In this document: positions 54,962 to 64,000 of the stretch, one piece after another
How positions within the stretch are numbered: the stretch's first letter is position 1
Layout of the letters: every line of letters starts with the position of its first letter
NCBI GenBank assembly: GCA_024364735.1
Contig: JAGFNQ010009462.1
Location: forward strand, 62,001 to 126,000
Direction: 5' to 3'
Length of the DNA: 64,000 nt
DNA from: Boesenbergia rotunda
Lineage: Eukaryota; Streptophyta; Magnoliopsida; Zingiberales; Zingiberaceae
The notes under the pieces: model-generated
What the model was told of the DNA's origin: nothing
The model's input: the letters and a program-made list of their open reading frames with translations, nothing else
Databases searched by the model: none
Made by a program: the position numbers and the translations under genes

Positions 54962-54970
54962 AGTATAAAA
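54962..54970 (+). promoter_or_regulatory. TATA box of S4
   Basis: AGTATAAAATG just after the last GGCGCA word; same order as in C3. Confidence 0.6.
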
Positions 54971-55077
54971 TGTGTTGATGCAGTCTGGCTCGATTGTTGT
55001 TTTGGTGTAGTCAACGATTTAAGTTTGGTTGAGTGGATTCGGATTAAGACCTAGTCGGGGACTGGGCACGAAGTGAT

Positions 55078-55410
55078 TGGAAATCCCGGTGAGTGAAGCC
55101 GGGCCCTGGTGAGTGAAGCTAGGTTGATTGAAATCCCGGTGAGTGAAGCCGGGTCCTAGTGAGTGAAACCAAGTTGATTGAAATCCCAGTAAGTGAAGCC
55201 AGGTCTTGGTGAGTGAAGCCAGGTTGATTGAAATCCCGGTGAGTGAAGCCGGGTCCGGGTGAGTGAAGCTAGGTGACTGAAATCCCGGTGAGTGAAGCCG
55301 GGTCCTAGCGAGTGAAGCTAGGTGACCGAAACCCTGGTGAGTTAAAGCCAGGTCCTACTGAGTGAAGCTAGGTTGAATGAAGTTCCGGTGAGTGAAGCTG
55401 AGCACGGAGA
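55078..55410 (+). repeat. About 50-bp tandem array rich in GGTGAGTGAAGC
   Basis: About seven units, each with two half-units of the type CCCGGTGAGTGAAGCCGGG and CTGGTGAGTGAAGCTAGG. Each half-unit can form a small hairpin and contains a 5' splice-site-like GGTGAGT. C3 has the same word (inverted) at 35283-35370 and 38528-38545. Confidence 0.85.
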
Positions 55411-55489
55411 CTTGGTCCAGGGGACTGAGCACGAGTGAGAGAAGGCTAGGGAGGCTGTTCTCTAGACTTAGGGTCGAATTTGTGGGAGT

Positions 55490-56050
55490 TGGATCAGTCT
55501 GGTGACCGATCAGGGAGTTGGCACGAACTACCTGTTGTGGATCGGTCTGGTGACCGACCCAGGGAAGTCTGATCGGTCTGGTGACCGATCAGAGAGCGAA
55601 CAGAAGCATTGTTTGGCTTCTGCTGGGTTTCTGATCGGTTTGGTGACAAATCAGAGAGAGTTCAGTAAGTTTTTCGGAGAAACTTTAATCAGACGCTCTG
55701 ACCAATCAAATTGTCAGACTTTTCGCACCCGGACCGATCAGGATGAGTCCTGATCGGTCAGGAAGTGACCTGATTGGTCACCAGACCAATCAGGGCACAA
55801 CCTAATCGGTCAAGTGACCGATCAGGGCCTTGTGGCCTACGGGAGCTGGAGAAAGCTTAGCAAAGGAATGGATCGGTCTGGTGACCGATCCTTGACCTGT
55901 GATTGGTCAGTGTGACCAATCACAAGATGTCCGCATCCCTGGTTTCTCCCTGTGGACCGATGAGGCTGGAGCCTGATTGTTCAGGGCTTTCCCTGATCGG
56001 TCTGGTGACTGATTAGGGTCATCACTGATCGGTCTGGTGACCGATCAGTG
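55490..56050 (+). repeat. Cluster of GATCGGTC...GACCGATC hairpins
   Basis: At least eight inverted repeats of the type GATCGGTCTGGTGACCGATC, for example at about 55543, 55571, 55804, 55870, 56000 and 56028. Several have paired changes that keep symmetry (GATTGGTC...GACCAATC near 55901). Confidence 0.8.
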
Positions 56051-56863
56051 CCTGAACATTAATTTGAAATCGCTGTCAGACGCTCTGATCGCGTCTGTTT
56101 TCTCTGCATTACCTCTGATACACTGCTAATTTCTTTGTGATACGCTTTGCTAAGCTTCCGATGAGTGTGCAGGTTAGACAGGGATGATACAAACCAAGGA
56201 GAAGAGTCAATGGCGACTTTCACCGTGGCAGGTTTGTATGTATTCTATTTTCAGGTTTCAACGGCTTCCTGGCGCGGCTGGCAACTGACGGAGGCTCAGC
56301 TGAAGAGGTCTTCAGTGGACTGAGTGCTCAGAGAGGTTAGTGGGTCAGGCTGTGGTTCAGTGGATGCTGATGGAGTTTGGCAAGAGCTTAAGAGGAAGCT
56401 GAGGTGCAGACGAGTGAGGTAGAACATACAGAAAACTTGGGGAAGGCTTTGCTGTTGTTTTGAGCTCGCTGTATCTTCTTGCTTGAGTGATCCTTGTGAA
56501 CGTTCCTTCTTTTGTGATCTCTTGTACTCAAGTTCAATCATCCGTGAGATCTGTGGAGAGGTTTCTCCACCGAGAAGATGACTCTATTTTATCCGGGTTC
56601 ACCGGGGCTTGATCTGCCGACGATGAAGGGATCACCCACCTTACGGGAACGCTAAGGAGTAGCGGCAAGTTATCCCCGAACCTTGTACATCCTCGTGTTA
56701 GCGACTGGTTTGCATGCTCTGTTCTTTGCTTAATCTGTTTCTGCATTTATACTTTTATTGTTTCCGCTGCTGCTAACCTAAGTGTAGAGAACTTCAAAGA
56801 GCAAGTGTTTTGAGTGTCTGGCTACATTCACCCCCCTTCTATAGCCATCCAAGCACCAACAAG

Positions 56864-56876
56864 TGGTATCAGAACC
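56864..56876 (+). promoter_or_regulatory. S4 primer binding site
   Basis: TGGTATCAGAACC, initiator-Met type with one difference from the others. Confidence 0.9.
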
Positions 56877-56916
56877 TGGGGCTCTGTCCAAACGGCTTAA
56901 CATCCGAGAGCTAACA

Positions 56917-57816
56917 ATGATGGCGTTTAGGGAAGGCTTTAGCACCAGCAGACCACCCTTCTTCGACGGATCAGATTTTCAATATTGGAGGTCGAGGATG
57001 TATCTCAAGATGAACATAAACATGTGGTTCGCTGTCAAGGAGGGGTTTTCCCCTCCTAAAGATGCTGAAGGAAAAGAAGCCGAGTTCTCATGGTGGTCGG
57101 TAGAACAAATCCGAAAGGGGGAAGCCAATGCCAAAGCTGTGGTCACCTTGCAATGTGGGATGACCAAGAAGCAGCTGGTAAAGGTTGGCCTCTTCACCAC
57201 TGCCAAAGACCTCTGGAATAAACTAATTGAACTCCATGAGGGCACCCGAGACTCAAGGATAGTCAAGAAAGACTTGCTTCTCAGCCAACTCCAAAACCTT
57301 TCCATGGAAGAAAATGAAAAGGTAAGTGAACTCCATCGACGATTCAAAGAGATCCTCAATGGTCTACATTCCATTAATGAGAAGGTCGAGAACCGCGACC
57401 TTGTGAGGTATGTACTAAAAGCTTTTCCGAGGAATGCCTTGTGGTTATCCATGGTGGATGTCTACAAGGTATCCAAGGATATTTTTTTTGTTAAGTTAGA
57501 AGATATATTTTGTGAAATGGAACTACACGAGATCTCTAACCAAAGCCCAAATGAGAAAGGGTTGGCTTTTGTGGCAGGTAACAGAAGAAAGGAGAAGAAG
57601 AAAGAAGAGGAGGAGAAGAACACTCATCACTTTGCCTTCATGGCAATAGAGGACTCAAATGAAGGAAGTGACGAACCAAGTGACTCCTCAACCGCGGCTT
57701 CATCATCTTCGGATGATGAAGAGGTAATTTTTCCCGAGTTAGACAAATGTTATAGAACAATCGCATGCCTAACTAGTCTACTTAAAAAAAATCTAAGAAC
57801 AAGGTTAAATTGTTAA
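56917..57816 (+). CDS. S4 gag (copia, SIRE-like), capsid part
   Basis: 299 codons from ATG 56917 (MMAFREGFSTSRPPFF). The copia gag pattern is clear: FDGSDFQYWRSRMYLKM near the start, AKDLWNKLIELHEG in the middle, the helix DLLLSQLQNLSMEENEKVSEL and then RYVLKAFPRNALW. An acidic Ser-rich segment (DEPSDSSTAASSSSDDEE) lies near the end. The frame closes after a run of A's (about 57782-57790), and the neighbouring frame continues the protein, so a slip in this homopolymer (mutation, sequencing error or frameshift site) is likely. It would form the particle shell around element RNA. Confidence 0.85.
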   Translation: MMAFREGFSTSRPPFFDGSDFQYWRSRMYLKMNINMWFAVKEGFSPPKDAEGKEAEFSWWSVEQIRKGEANAKAVVTLQCGMTKKQLVKVGLFTTAKDLWNKLIELHEGTRDSRIVKKDLLLSQLQNLSMEENEKVSELHRRFKEILNGLHSINEKVENRDLVRYVLKAFPRNALWLSMVDVYKVSKDIFFVKLEDIFCEMELHEISNQSPNEKGLAFVAGNRRKEKKKEEEEKNTHHFAFMAIEDSNEGSDEPSDSSTAASSSSDDEEVIFPELDKCYRTIACLTSLLKKNLRTRLNC

Positions 57817-58202
57817 GATTAGAAGTGGAACAATTAAAAATCTCTAAGGATGAGGTAATTTATAACTTGCATGCTAAAACTCTTGAGGATGAAAATAAGG
57901 ACTTGAAGAGTGAAATTGAGAATCTCAAGAATATTCTTGAGAAATTTTCAATTAGCTCAAAAACCCTAGATATGGTTCTTAATTCACAAAAAGCGGTTTA
58001 CAACAAGGTTGGTTTGGGTTACCAACCTAAAGAACCTAGTGTCATATCATTAATGTCAAGAACTCATTTTAGGTCAAATGATTCTAGAGTTCAAAAAGTT
58101 ACGATGAAAATGACTAAGGCATGGGTGCCAAAGTCTTGCATTGTAAATGCTTTATGTTCCAAAATTTGGGTACCTAAAACCTCCATAATTAGAATTGTAT
58201 AG
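57810..58202 (+). pseudogene. S4 gag C-terminal part without zinc knuckle
   Basis: Coiled-coil (LEVEQLKISKDEV, DENKDLKSEIENLKNILEK), then YNKVGLGYQPKEPS and two WVPK motifs (KAWVPKSC, KIWVPKTS) typical of SIRE-type gag. The CCHC knuckle normally between them is missing. Ends with a stop at 58200; no protease follows. Confidence 0.75.
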
Positions 58203-58866
58203 CATTGTTTGAGGGGGAGTATCTATCAACATGGGTTGTTGATATTTGGTACTCCAAACACAATTATAATGATATACTCATGAAAGTAGTGAGTTATGGA
58301 ATCTCATTTGGGCAGTAAGAAAATCTTTTATGCAACAATTGATAGTATATTCATGCACAAGGTCAAACTAGTTTCAAAATAGATCATCAAAAGAAAAGAT
58401 ATTACATGGATGGTTTAGATTAACACATAACTTGCTCTTGCCATGGATTGCTTAGGATAATTAGTTTTATTATTGCAATTTATGTTTTTCTGCAATTTAT
58501 GGTTTATGAAATGTCTTATCTCAAGCCTAAGGAGTTTATTTTCTTGTATGTGTTATACAACATAAATGATGCTAAGGAAAATATCAACACATAATTTGTA
58601 CTGATAAGACATCAATAGACAAGAACATGAGCTTAAGATTTAGGCTTAAGTTTTTCTTAATCTTTTGGAGATGAACCTAGTTGACTATGTCATGATTTTA
58701 CCGTATGTGTTTTTAACATTAATCCATGACATGCAAATTTTGTTTAAGAACAAGGTGAACACATAGCTTGTGCTAATCACTATAAAAATCTCACAAGGAC
58801 TCACTGCTTAAGTTCTATGACCTAGTGATTTTTTTGTATCAATCTAAAGCAAGGTTCTAGGACTTA

Positions 58867-58909
<43 letters not shown>

Positions 58910-59226
58910 CAACATCTAGCTCATCACATTCAAGTTTACCATGTTTTCCGGAATCACGCTTTAAACTTTGTATTTATGTGTTTTACTCTCAAGTACTATT
59001 ATCATTGGAGATGTTGTATGATATGAAAAATATACATTTTGGTTAAGGGACCCCTTTTTAGGATCAAATGGATTTAATTCTATTTGCATTAGTGTTTAGG
59101 AGTGGCTGAGACTTGAGACAAACCTGGTTCTGAAAGTTCCTGAAATCGGGTTTCTGAAATCTAATCAAAGGAAATATTCTGTATCAGACCTGATCGGTCC
59201 ACCGACCGATTAGGACTCACCCTGAT
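58203..59226 (+). other. S4 region without coding signal
   Basis: No protease, integrase, RT or env-like similarity in any frame. It contains a TA microsatellite and, near 59190, one GATCGGTCCACCGACCGATT hairpin matching the LTR cluster. Confidence 0.65.
58868..58906. repeat. (TG)n(TA)n microsatellite
   Basis: Three TG units followed by about sixteen TA units. Confidence 0.95.
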
Positions 59227-61424
59227 TGTGACGACCCCTTAACTTCTCTCCCTTAAAGCGGACGCCACTTTTACTTAACCTTAACTTTACCTTATCCTTA
59301 GCCTTAGGTTACAACTACTTTACTTCCCTTAGCTTGCTCTGAATTTTTTTTTCCTTTTAAAAAAAAATTTCATATTATTTGCTTTGCAAGGATTTGACCC
59401 CTACACCTCTTAGTTATGAAAATGAAGCACTAACCATCTGCCCTACAACACTTTCTTTTCGATGGTACCAGTCGACTGCTAGATAGTCAGTTGACTGGTG
59501 TCAGCCACAGAAACTTTCAGTGCCCGGCACCAGTCAACTGACCTCTTGGCAGTCGACTGGTGCATCGAACAGAAGGTTTTGTTCGATAGGGCAGTCGACT
59601 GGTATTTGACCCAGTCGACTGGCTCGCTTGAAAACTGCAATTCAGACCTGAGGAAACCTTTTAAGGGTCCATAACTCATACACTTCCAAAGCATATAGAT
59701 AAATAACTCCAAATCTACACTCTATAATAGATTTATAAACATCTTAACAACCCAAAACAAATCCATTAACTCGTAATTAGGATTTTTACGAAATTTAACA
59801 AACTTATCAAAACACATGCAATCTCTACTAACTTTGTACCCAACTTTGACTCCATGTAAAGTTTAAATAAGGTGATCACATCCTACCAATCCAAAACATC
59901 AACCATGAGTTTCTATAAATCAAAATGCCTCTAAGACTTATCCCAAAGATCTCTTCCACGGTTCCGCCGCCTCTGAACATCAATGCAAGTCTCGTTCGCC
60001 TCTATAGCTTATGCTTTTTCTTTACCTTTATCTGCAATAGAAGGAAATGCAACTAATAAGCGAATTGCTTAGTAAGTAAATCCTAACTCACAAATCCATG
60101 TTATCGATAATAAACATGCTCATTTTAAAGAATGCTTGCTTCAAAATACATGCACTTAGAAACATTTGCACATGGGAACTTTCATACATTTATCATGCTC
60201 AATCATGCTTGAAAACATTTACTTGCATCAAAACACTTACAAACTTAACATGCTCATGCTTTCTTTTGAAACTTGATACTTATATATTTTCATACTTTAA
60301 AACATTAACTTCTTTGCTCTTGCTCTTTAACATGCTTGTAACATAACCATGTTAACATACATAACAAAAACATGCACATAAGAAAATTGAAACACTTACA
60401 TATACTCATATACTTCAAAATAATAATCAACTTTCTCAGGCCTTGACACTGTACCATGGTATCAATGTACCAATGCGCGCATCCCTAATAGGTTTCGGGG
60501 TAGCTAGCCACCGCATCCTATTAGAGCTTCCTTCTAACTTTTTGTGGGCCTCTCATTTGCCCGGTACATGTCACTTTACAAAAGTAAAATACTTTCTTAC
60601 TCAATATGCTTATACTTATCAAGCTATCTTTCTTTTTGCATAAATTTTGCACTACAAACTTTACCTTTCTTACTTGGAACTTTCATCGAGCACCTTGCGT
60701 GCCCTTAACCCAAAACTTATTTTTGGGACTTTTCAAGAACTTGATCTTATCATACTTAGATCACACATACAAACCTACTCAAATTCAAGTTCTATGATAA
60801 GAACATATATTCTTTAGAAACTTAAATCACACAATAAGACAATATTCTCAAAGTATGCACTTAGATCACAAAATTACGATTCTACAACGAGAATCTACAT
60901 ACGAAACTACTTCTATTGTAGGTGAGTGATTTACTTACCCCTTGTTTGAAGAAAACTCACTAAGTATATGGAAAACCCTAGCGTAGGACTCCTTTTCTCT
61001 TCCTTGCAAGAAACTTCACTCCTTGGCCCTAGGGAAGGAACCCTAGGTTCTCTACTCAAGAGGAAGAAGAAGGAGGAGAAAGAAAATCCTTGCTTTCTCC
61101 CAGTTTTCACAGCCCCTCTTGCTCCCTGTTTGAACCAACCCTAATCACCCAAAGAGGGGATTAATCGCAACTTAAGTGGAAGTTGAAACACCTCCTCATG
61201 AAAAGGGCTTACTCAACTATAACATTCATTCGCTTCATCTTTTTTTGAGCTTGATACCCTTGCCCTGCTGGTTACCCCAACTCACTTAAGGGCTTGCTTT
61301 GCCCTGTGGTCGCGGGATCAAACCCCGCCCGACCTCTTTTTTTTCTTTTTTATTTTAATTCGAAAAAAATGCTAGAAAATTCAGAAAAATTCCTAATAAT
61401 TCACGAAAATTATTGGGTGTTACA
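59227..61424 (-). repeat. G4 3' LTR
   Basis: 2198 bp. It carries three palindrome pairs of the CAGTCGACTG word (59469/59488, 59531/59550, 59592/59612) otherwise seen in copia elements. It also has two tRNA-like segments (59387-59450 minus; 61247-61330 plus), a donor (60938) and acceptor (60032) on the minus strand, and the conserved core at about 60451-60515. Confidence 0.88.
61247..61330 (+). other. tRNA-like segment, antisense in the G4 LTR
   Basis: cgcgggatcaaaccccgcccg has the stem and loop of a tRNA T-arm (GCGGG / CCCGC around ATCAAAC), preceded by tgccctgctggttacc as a weak A-box relic. As in the other gypsy LTRs it lies close to the LTR's 5' end and antisense to the element. Confidence 0.5.
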
Positions 61425-61459
61425 ATCCTCCCTACCTTATAAAAAGTTCGTCCTCGAAC

Positions 61460-62364
61460 TTAGAACAGCTCTGGATACCTTTGCCTCATGCTATCTTCTG
61501 ATTCCCAGGTTGCCTCTTCATACTCCTGATTCTGCCATAAGACTTTTACTAGTGGTACCACTTTGTTCCTCAGCTTCTTATCTGCTCGATCTATTATCTG
61601 AATAGGTCGACTTTCATAACTGAGATCTTCTTGAACTTGTACCATCTGTGGTTCAATCAATTGGTTAGCATCTGGGAATGCTTCTTTAGCATTGAGACAT
61701 GGAACACATTGTGTATTGCTGACATCTCTGGAGGTAGCTCCAACTCATAAGCTACTTTGCCAACTCTTTTCGTCACTAGGTAGGGTCCTATGTATCGAGG
61801 ACTTAGCTTGCCTTTCTTGCCAAATCTCATTACACCCTTCATAGGAGCTACTTTGAGGAAAACTGTGTCCCCAACTTCAAACTCTAACGGTCTACGGCGT
61901 ACATCGGCATAACTCTTCTGCCTACTCTGAGCAGTTTCTATCCTCTGGCAGATACTCTTTATAGCTTCTGTGGTATCATCTATAAGGTCAGTCTGAGACC
62001 CCATTTCTTTCTTCTCACTACCTTCATACCAACAGAGGGGAGATCTACACCTCCTGCCATAAAGAGCTTCGTAGGGCGCCATACCAATAGTAGCCTGATA
62101 ACTGTTGTTGTAGGCAAACTCAGCTAAACACAAATACTTGCACCAACTGCCCTTGAAGTCTAATGCACAAGCTCTGAGCATATCTTTTAGAACTTGATTC
62201 ACTCTCTCTATCTGTCCATCAGTCTGGGGATGGAAAGCTGTGCTGAATTTCAGTTTGTTGCCTAATGCTGTCTGTACGCACTCCCAAAAGTGTGAAGTGA
62301 AACGACCATCCCTATCAGAGATAATGGTCTTCGGGACTCCGTGTAGTCGAATCACTTCCTGCAC
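61460..62364 (-). pseudogene. G4 integrase core - chromodomain
   Basis: From 62364: VIRLHGVPKTIISDRDGRF, FHPQTDGQIERVNQ, NNSYQATIGMAPYEALYGR and the tail KGKLSPRYIGPYLV, down to 61657. A frameshift near 61660-61680 precedes the chromodomain-like end (SRPIQIIDRADKKLRN to MRQRYPELF, 61660-61460). The upstream zinc-binding part (62825-62365) has a TAG after KRRFW, a TGA near 62370 and a frameshift. Confidence 0.88.
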
Positions 62365-62636
62365 ATATCACTGGGCTAACTTTTCAATTGAGTAAGACAC
62401 TCTGATTGCTAAGAAGTGGGCGGACTTGGTCAATCTGTCTACTATCACCCAAATAGCGTCATAGCCATTAGTTATCTTTGGTAGACCAACTATGAAATTC
62501 ATGGCTATGTCTTCCCATTTCCACTCTGGAATCTGAATGGGCTGTAGACACCTCCTGGTCTCTGGTGTTCTGTTTTAACTCTCTGACATGTCAGGCAGGT
62601 GCTGACATACTTAGCTATGTCTCTCTTCATCCCTGA

Positions 62637-63986
62637 CTACCAAAATCTTCTTTTCAAATCCTGGTACATCTTAGTGGAACCAGGATGCATTGAGTAGGGA
62701 GTTCCATGGGCTTCTTCAAGAATCTTCTTTCTCAGCTCTTCATGATTGGGGGCACATAAACGGTCACTATAGTAGAGTATCCCACTGTCAGATACTCTAA
62801 ACTCTTTACTCTCTCCTTCTTGCATCTCCTGCTTGATCCTTTAGATATCAGAATCCTCAGCTTGTTCTTTCTGTATCTCTTCAAGCAAAGTTGACTCTAG
62901 TGTCAATAGAGCCAGCTGCCCATCAATAATATCCACTCCATAATCTACTATCTCCTTCTGTAATGGTGGTGCCAATGATGATATGGACATCAATGTGGCA
63001 CAAGTCTTTCTACTTAGTGCATCTGCTACTCTATTTGCCTTACCAGGGTGGTAAAGAATCTCACAGTCATAGTCCTTCACTAACTCGAGCCACCTTTGCT
63101 GTCTCATATTGAGGTCTTTCTGAGTGAAGAAATATTTCAGACTCTAGTGATCTGTATAAATCTTACACTGCACTCCATACAAGTAATGTCTCCATATCTT
63201 TAGAGCAAAGACTACAGCTGCCAACTCCAGATCATGAGTGGGGTAATTCTTTTCATAATCCTTGAGTTGCCTAGAAGCATAAGCTATGACTTTGCCTTCT
63301 TGCATAAGTACGGCTCCAAGTCCTAGCTTTGATGCATCACTATATATATCAAAGCTCTTATCACCATCGGGTACTGTAAGAATAGGAGTGCTTGTCAGTC
63401 TCTTCTTCAATTCAAGAAAACTCTGCTCACAGTCTTCAGTCCACTCATACTTCTTATTCTTTCTGATAAGGGCTGTAAGTGAAGAAGCTATCTTTGAAAA
63501 GTCCTCTACAAACCTTCTGTAGTACCCTGCCAAACCCAGAAAACTTCTAATTTCACTGGCATTCTTTGGTCGACTCCAGTTACTAACTGCCTCAATCTTG
63601 GCTGGGTCTACCATAATACCTTCCTTGGAAATGATGTGGCCTAGGAAGGCCACCTGGTCAAGCCAAAACTCACACTTTGAGAATTTGGCGTACAACTCCT
63701 CCTGATGTAAGGTTTGTAATACCATCTTCAGGTGTTCGCCATGTTCTTCCTAAGTCTTTGAATACACTAGGATATCATCAATAAAGACAATAACGAACTT
63801 GTCCAGAAAATCCTTGAACACTCTATTCATTAGGTCCATAAACGTCACAGGGGCGTTTGTCACTCCAAAGGGCATGACCACAAACTCATAGTGCCCATAT
63901 CTTGTACTGAAAGCAGTCCTTGGCACATCACTCTCCTTCTCTCTGAGCTGATGGTAACCGGATCGCTGGTCTATCTTGGAGAACAC
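62637..63986 (-). pseudogene. G4 RT - RNase H - integrase start
   Basis: From the window edge leftward in one frame: FSKIDQRSGYHQ and FIDDILVYS of RT (63986-63750), a TAG, then RT thumb and RNase H (YSDASKLGLGAVL, 63725-63144), a TAG after YTDH, RNase H end (ADALSRK, 63107-62841), a TAA, and the integrase zinc start (HGTPYSMHPGSTKMYQ, 62825-62637). The stops are single-codon changes in an otherwise continuous frame. The catalytic FIDD is intact. Confidence 0.9.
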
Positions 63987-64000
63987 TGTGGCTCCCTTCA

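Larger units (their letters stand above)
54145..56861 (+). repeat. S4 5' LTR
   Basis: 2717 bp. GGCGCC-type pairs (54727/54745, 54761/54779, 54839/54857, 54928/54947), TATA (54962), a 50-bp tandem array (55078-55410), a field of GATCGGTC hairpins (55490-56050), the U5 hairpin GTGGAGAGGTTTCTCCAC (56553-56570) and the end AGCACCAACA. Confidence 0.9.
54145..59226 (+). mobile_element. S4: SIRE-like copia-type element, gag only, cut by G4
   Basis: 5' LTR 54145-56861 with inverted ends TGTTGGTGCT / AGCACCAACA. PBS 56864-56876, gag 56917 onward, then about 1 kb without pol genes to 59226, where G4 begins. The 3' LTR lies beyond the window or is lost. The region before 59226 (one GATCGGTC hairpin at about 59190) looks like the 3' untranslated part, so pol was lost, as in S2. 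Confidence 0.85.
59227..64000 (-). mobile_element. G4: 3' part of a Ty3/gypsy chromovirus, runs off the window
   Basis: The left (3') LTR 59227-61424 is followed on its right by the purine tract and a pol pseudogene read leftward from the window edge. A third gypsy family, distinct from G1 and G3 (LTR start TGTGACGACCCC). Left 5-mer ctgat (59222-59226) would be its target duplicate. Confidence 0.9.

Noticed and set aside
58868..58906. Regulatory TATA cluster
   Set aside because: It is a plain TA microsatellite.
61294..61605. Open frame starting MLCPVVAGSNPARP
   Set aside because: It is the translated tRNA-like segment plus antisense of the chromodomain region.

Overview
This is intergenic plant DNA made almost entirely of nested LTR retrotransposons. 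The evidence is tRNA-Met-type primer binding sites (TGGTATCAGAGC), plant Ty1/copia and Ty3/gypsy proteins including a C-terminal chromodomain, LTRs of 1-3.4 kb, and target-site duplications. The host is a flowering plant; I cannot name the species, and no host gene is recognisable. Labels used below: S1-S4 = copia-type elements with SIRE-like features; C1-C3 = copia elements on the minus strand; G1-G4 = Ty3/gypsy chromovirus-type elements (G2 is a solo LTR).

Layout. 1-1069: fold-back palindromes with a tRNA-like segment, an old LTR scrap and a decayed palindrome copy. 1070-30357: S1, whose env-like ORF is interrupted by a sister copy S2 (1369-27974). S2 is interrupted in its 5' LTR by C1 (2073-12256, minus, TSD CAAAG) and in its 3' LTR by G1 (17855-27462, plus, TSD GGCTT). 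S1 itself lies in or against the gag of C2 (30358-34093, minus). 34094-34329 is unassigned. 34330-41064: 3' part of C3 (minus), whose LTR holds solo LTR G2 (35392-38522, TSD TTCAG). 41065-51313: G3 (minus), with the only long open pol frame (1331 codons). 51314-54144: remnant S3. 54145-59226: S4. 59227-64000: 3' part of G4 (minus), running off the window.

How the parts relate. Nearly all coding regions are broken. C1 has a full gag-pol layout with stops, frameshifts and loss of the YVDD segment of RT. S2 keeps gag and a spliced env-like ORF but no pol. G1 has near-identical LTRs but lacks PR-RT-RNase H and carries an odd acidic-repeat ORF ending in a hydrophobic segment. G3 keeps protease, RT, RNase H, integrase and chromodomain in one frame, but its gag is damaged. 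S2, S4 and G1 look like non-autonomous elements that would need enzymes in trans.

Most interesting points. (1) The long LTRs of three different gypsy families share a TATA box, a 5' splice donor and a 3' acceptor in the same order, so much of each LTR may be an intron. (2) In G1, G2 and G3 this putative intron carries a TTTCGGCCA motif every ~145 bp. (3) The copia LTRs carry paired palindromes with fixed 18-21-nt spacing upstream of the TATA box; the palindrome word differs between families but the syntax is the same. One such word also stands before an internal TATA-like site upstream of the spliced env-like ORF, and again in a gypsy LTR. (4) tRNA-like A/B-box segments lie antisense near the 5' end of every gypsy LTR. 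All of this was read by eye, without alignment or folding software.
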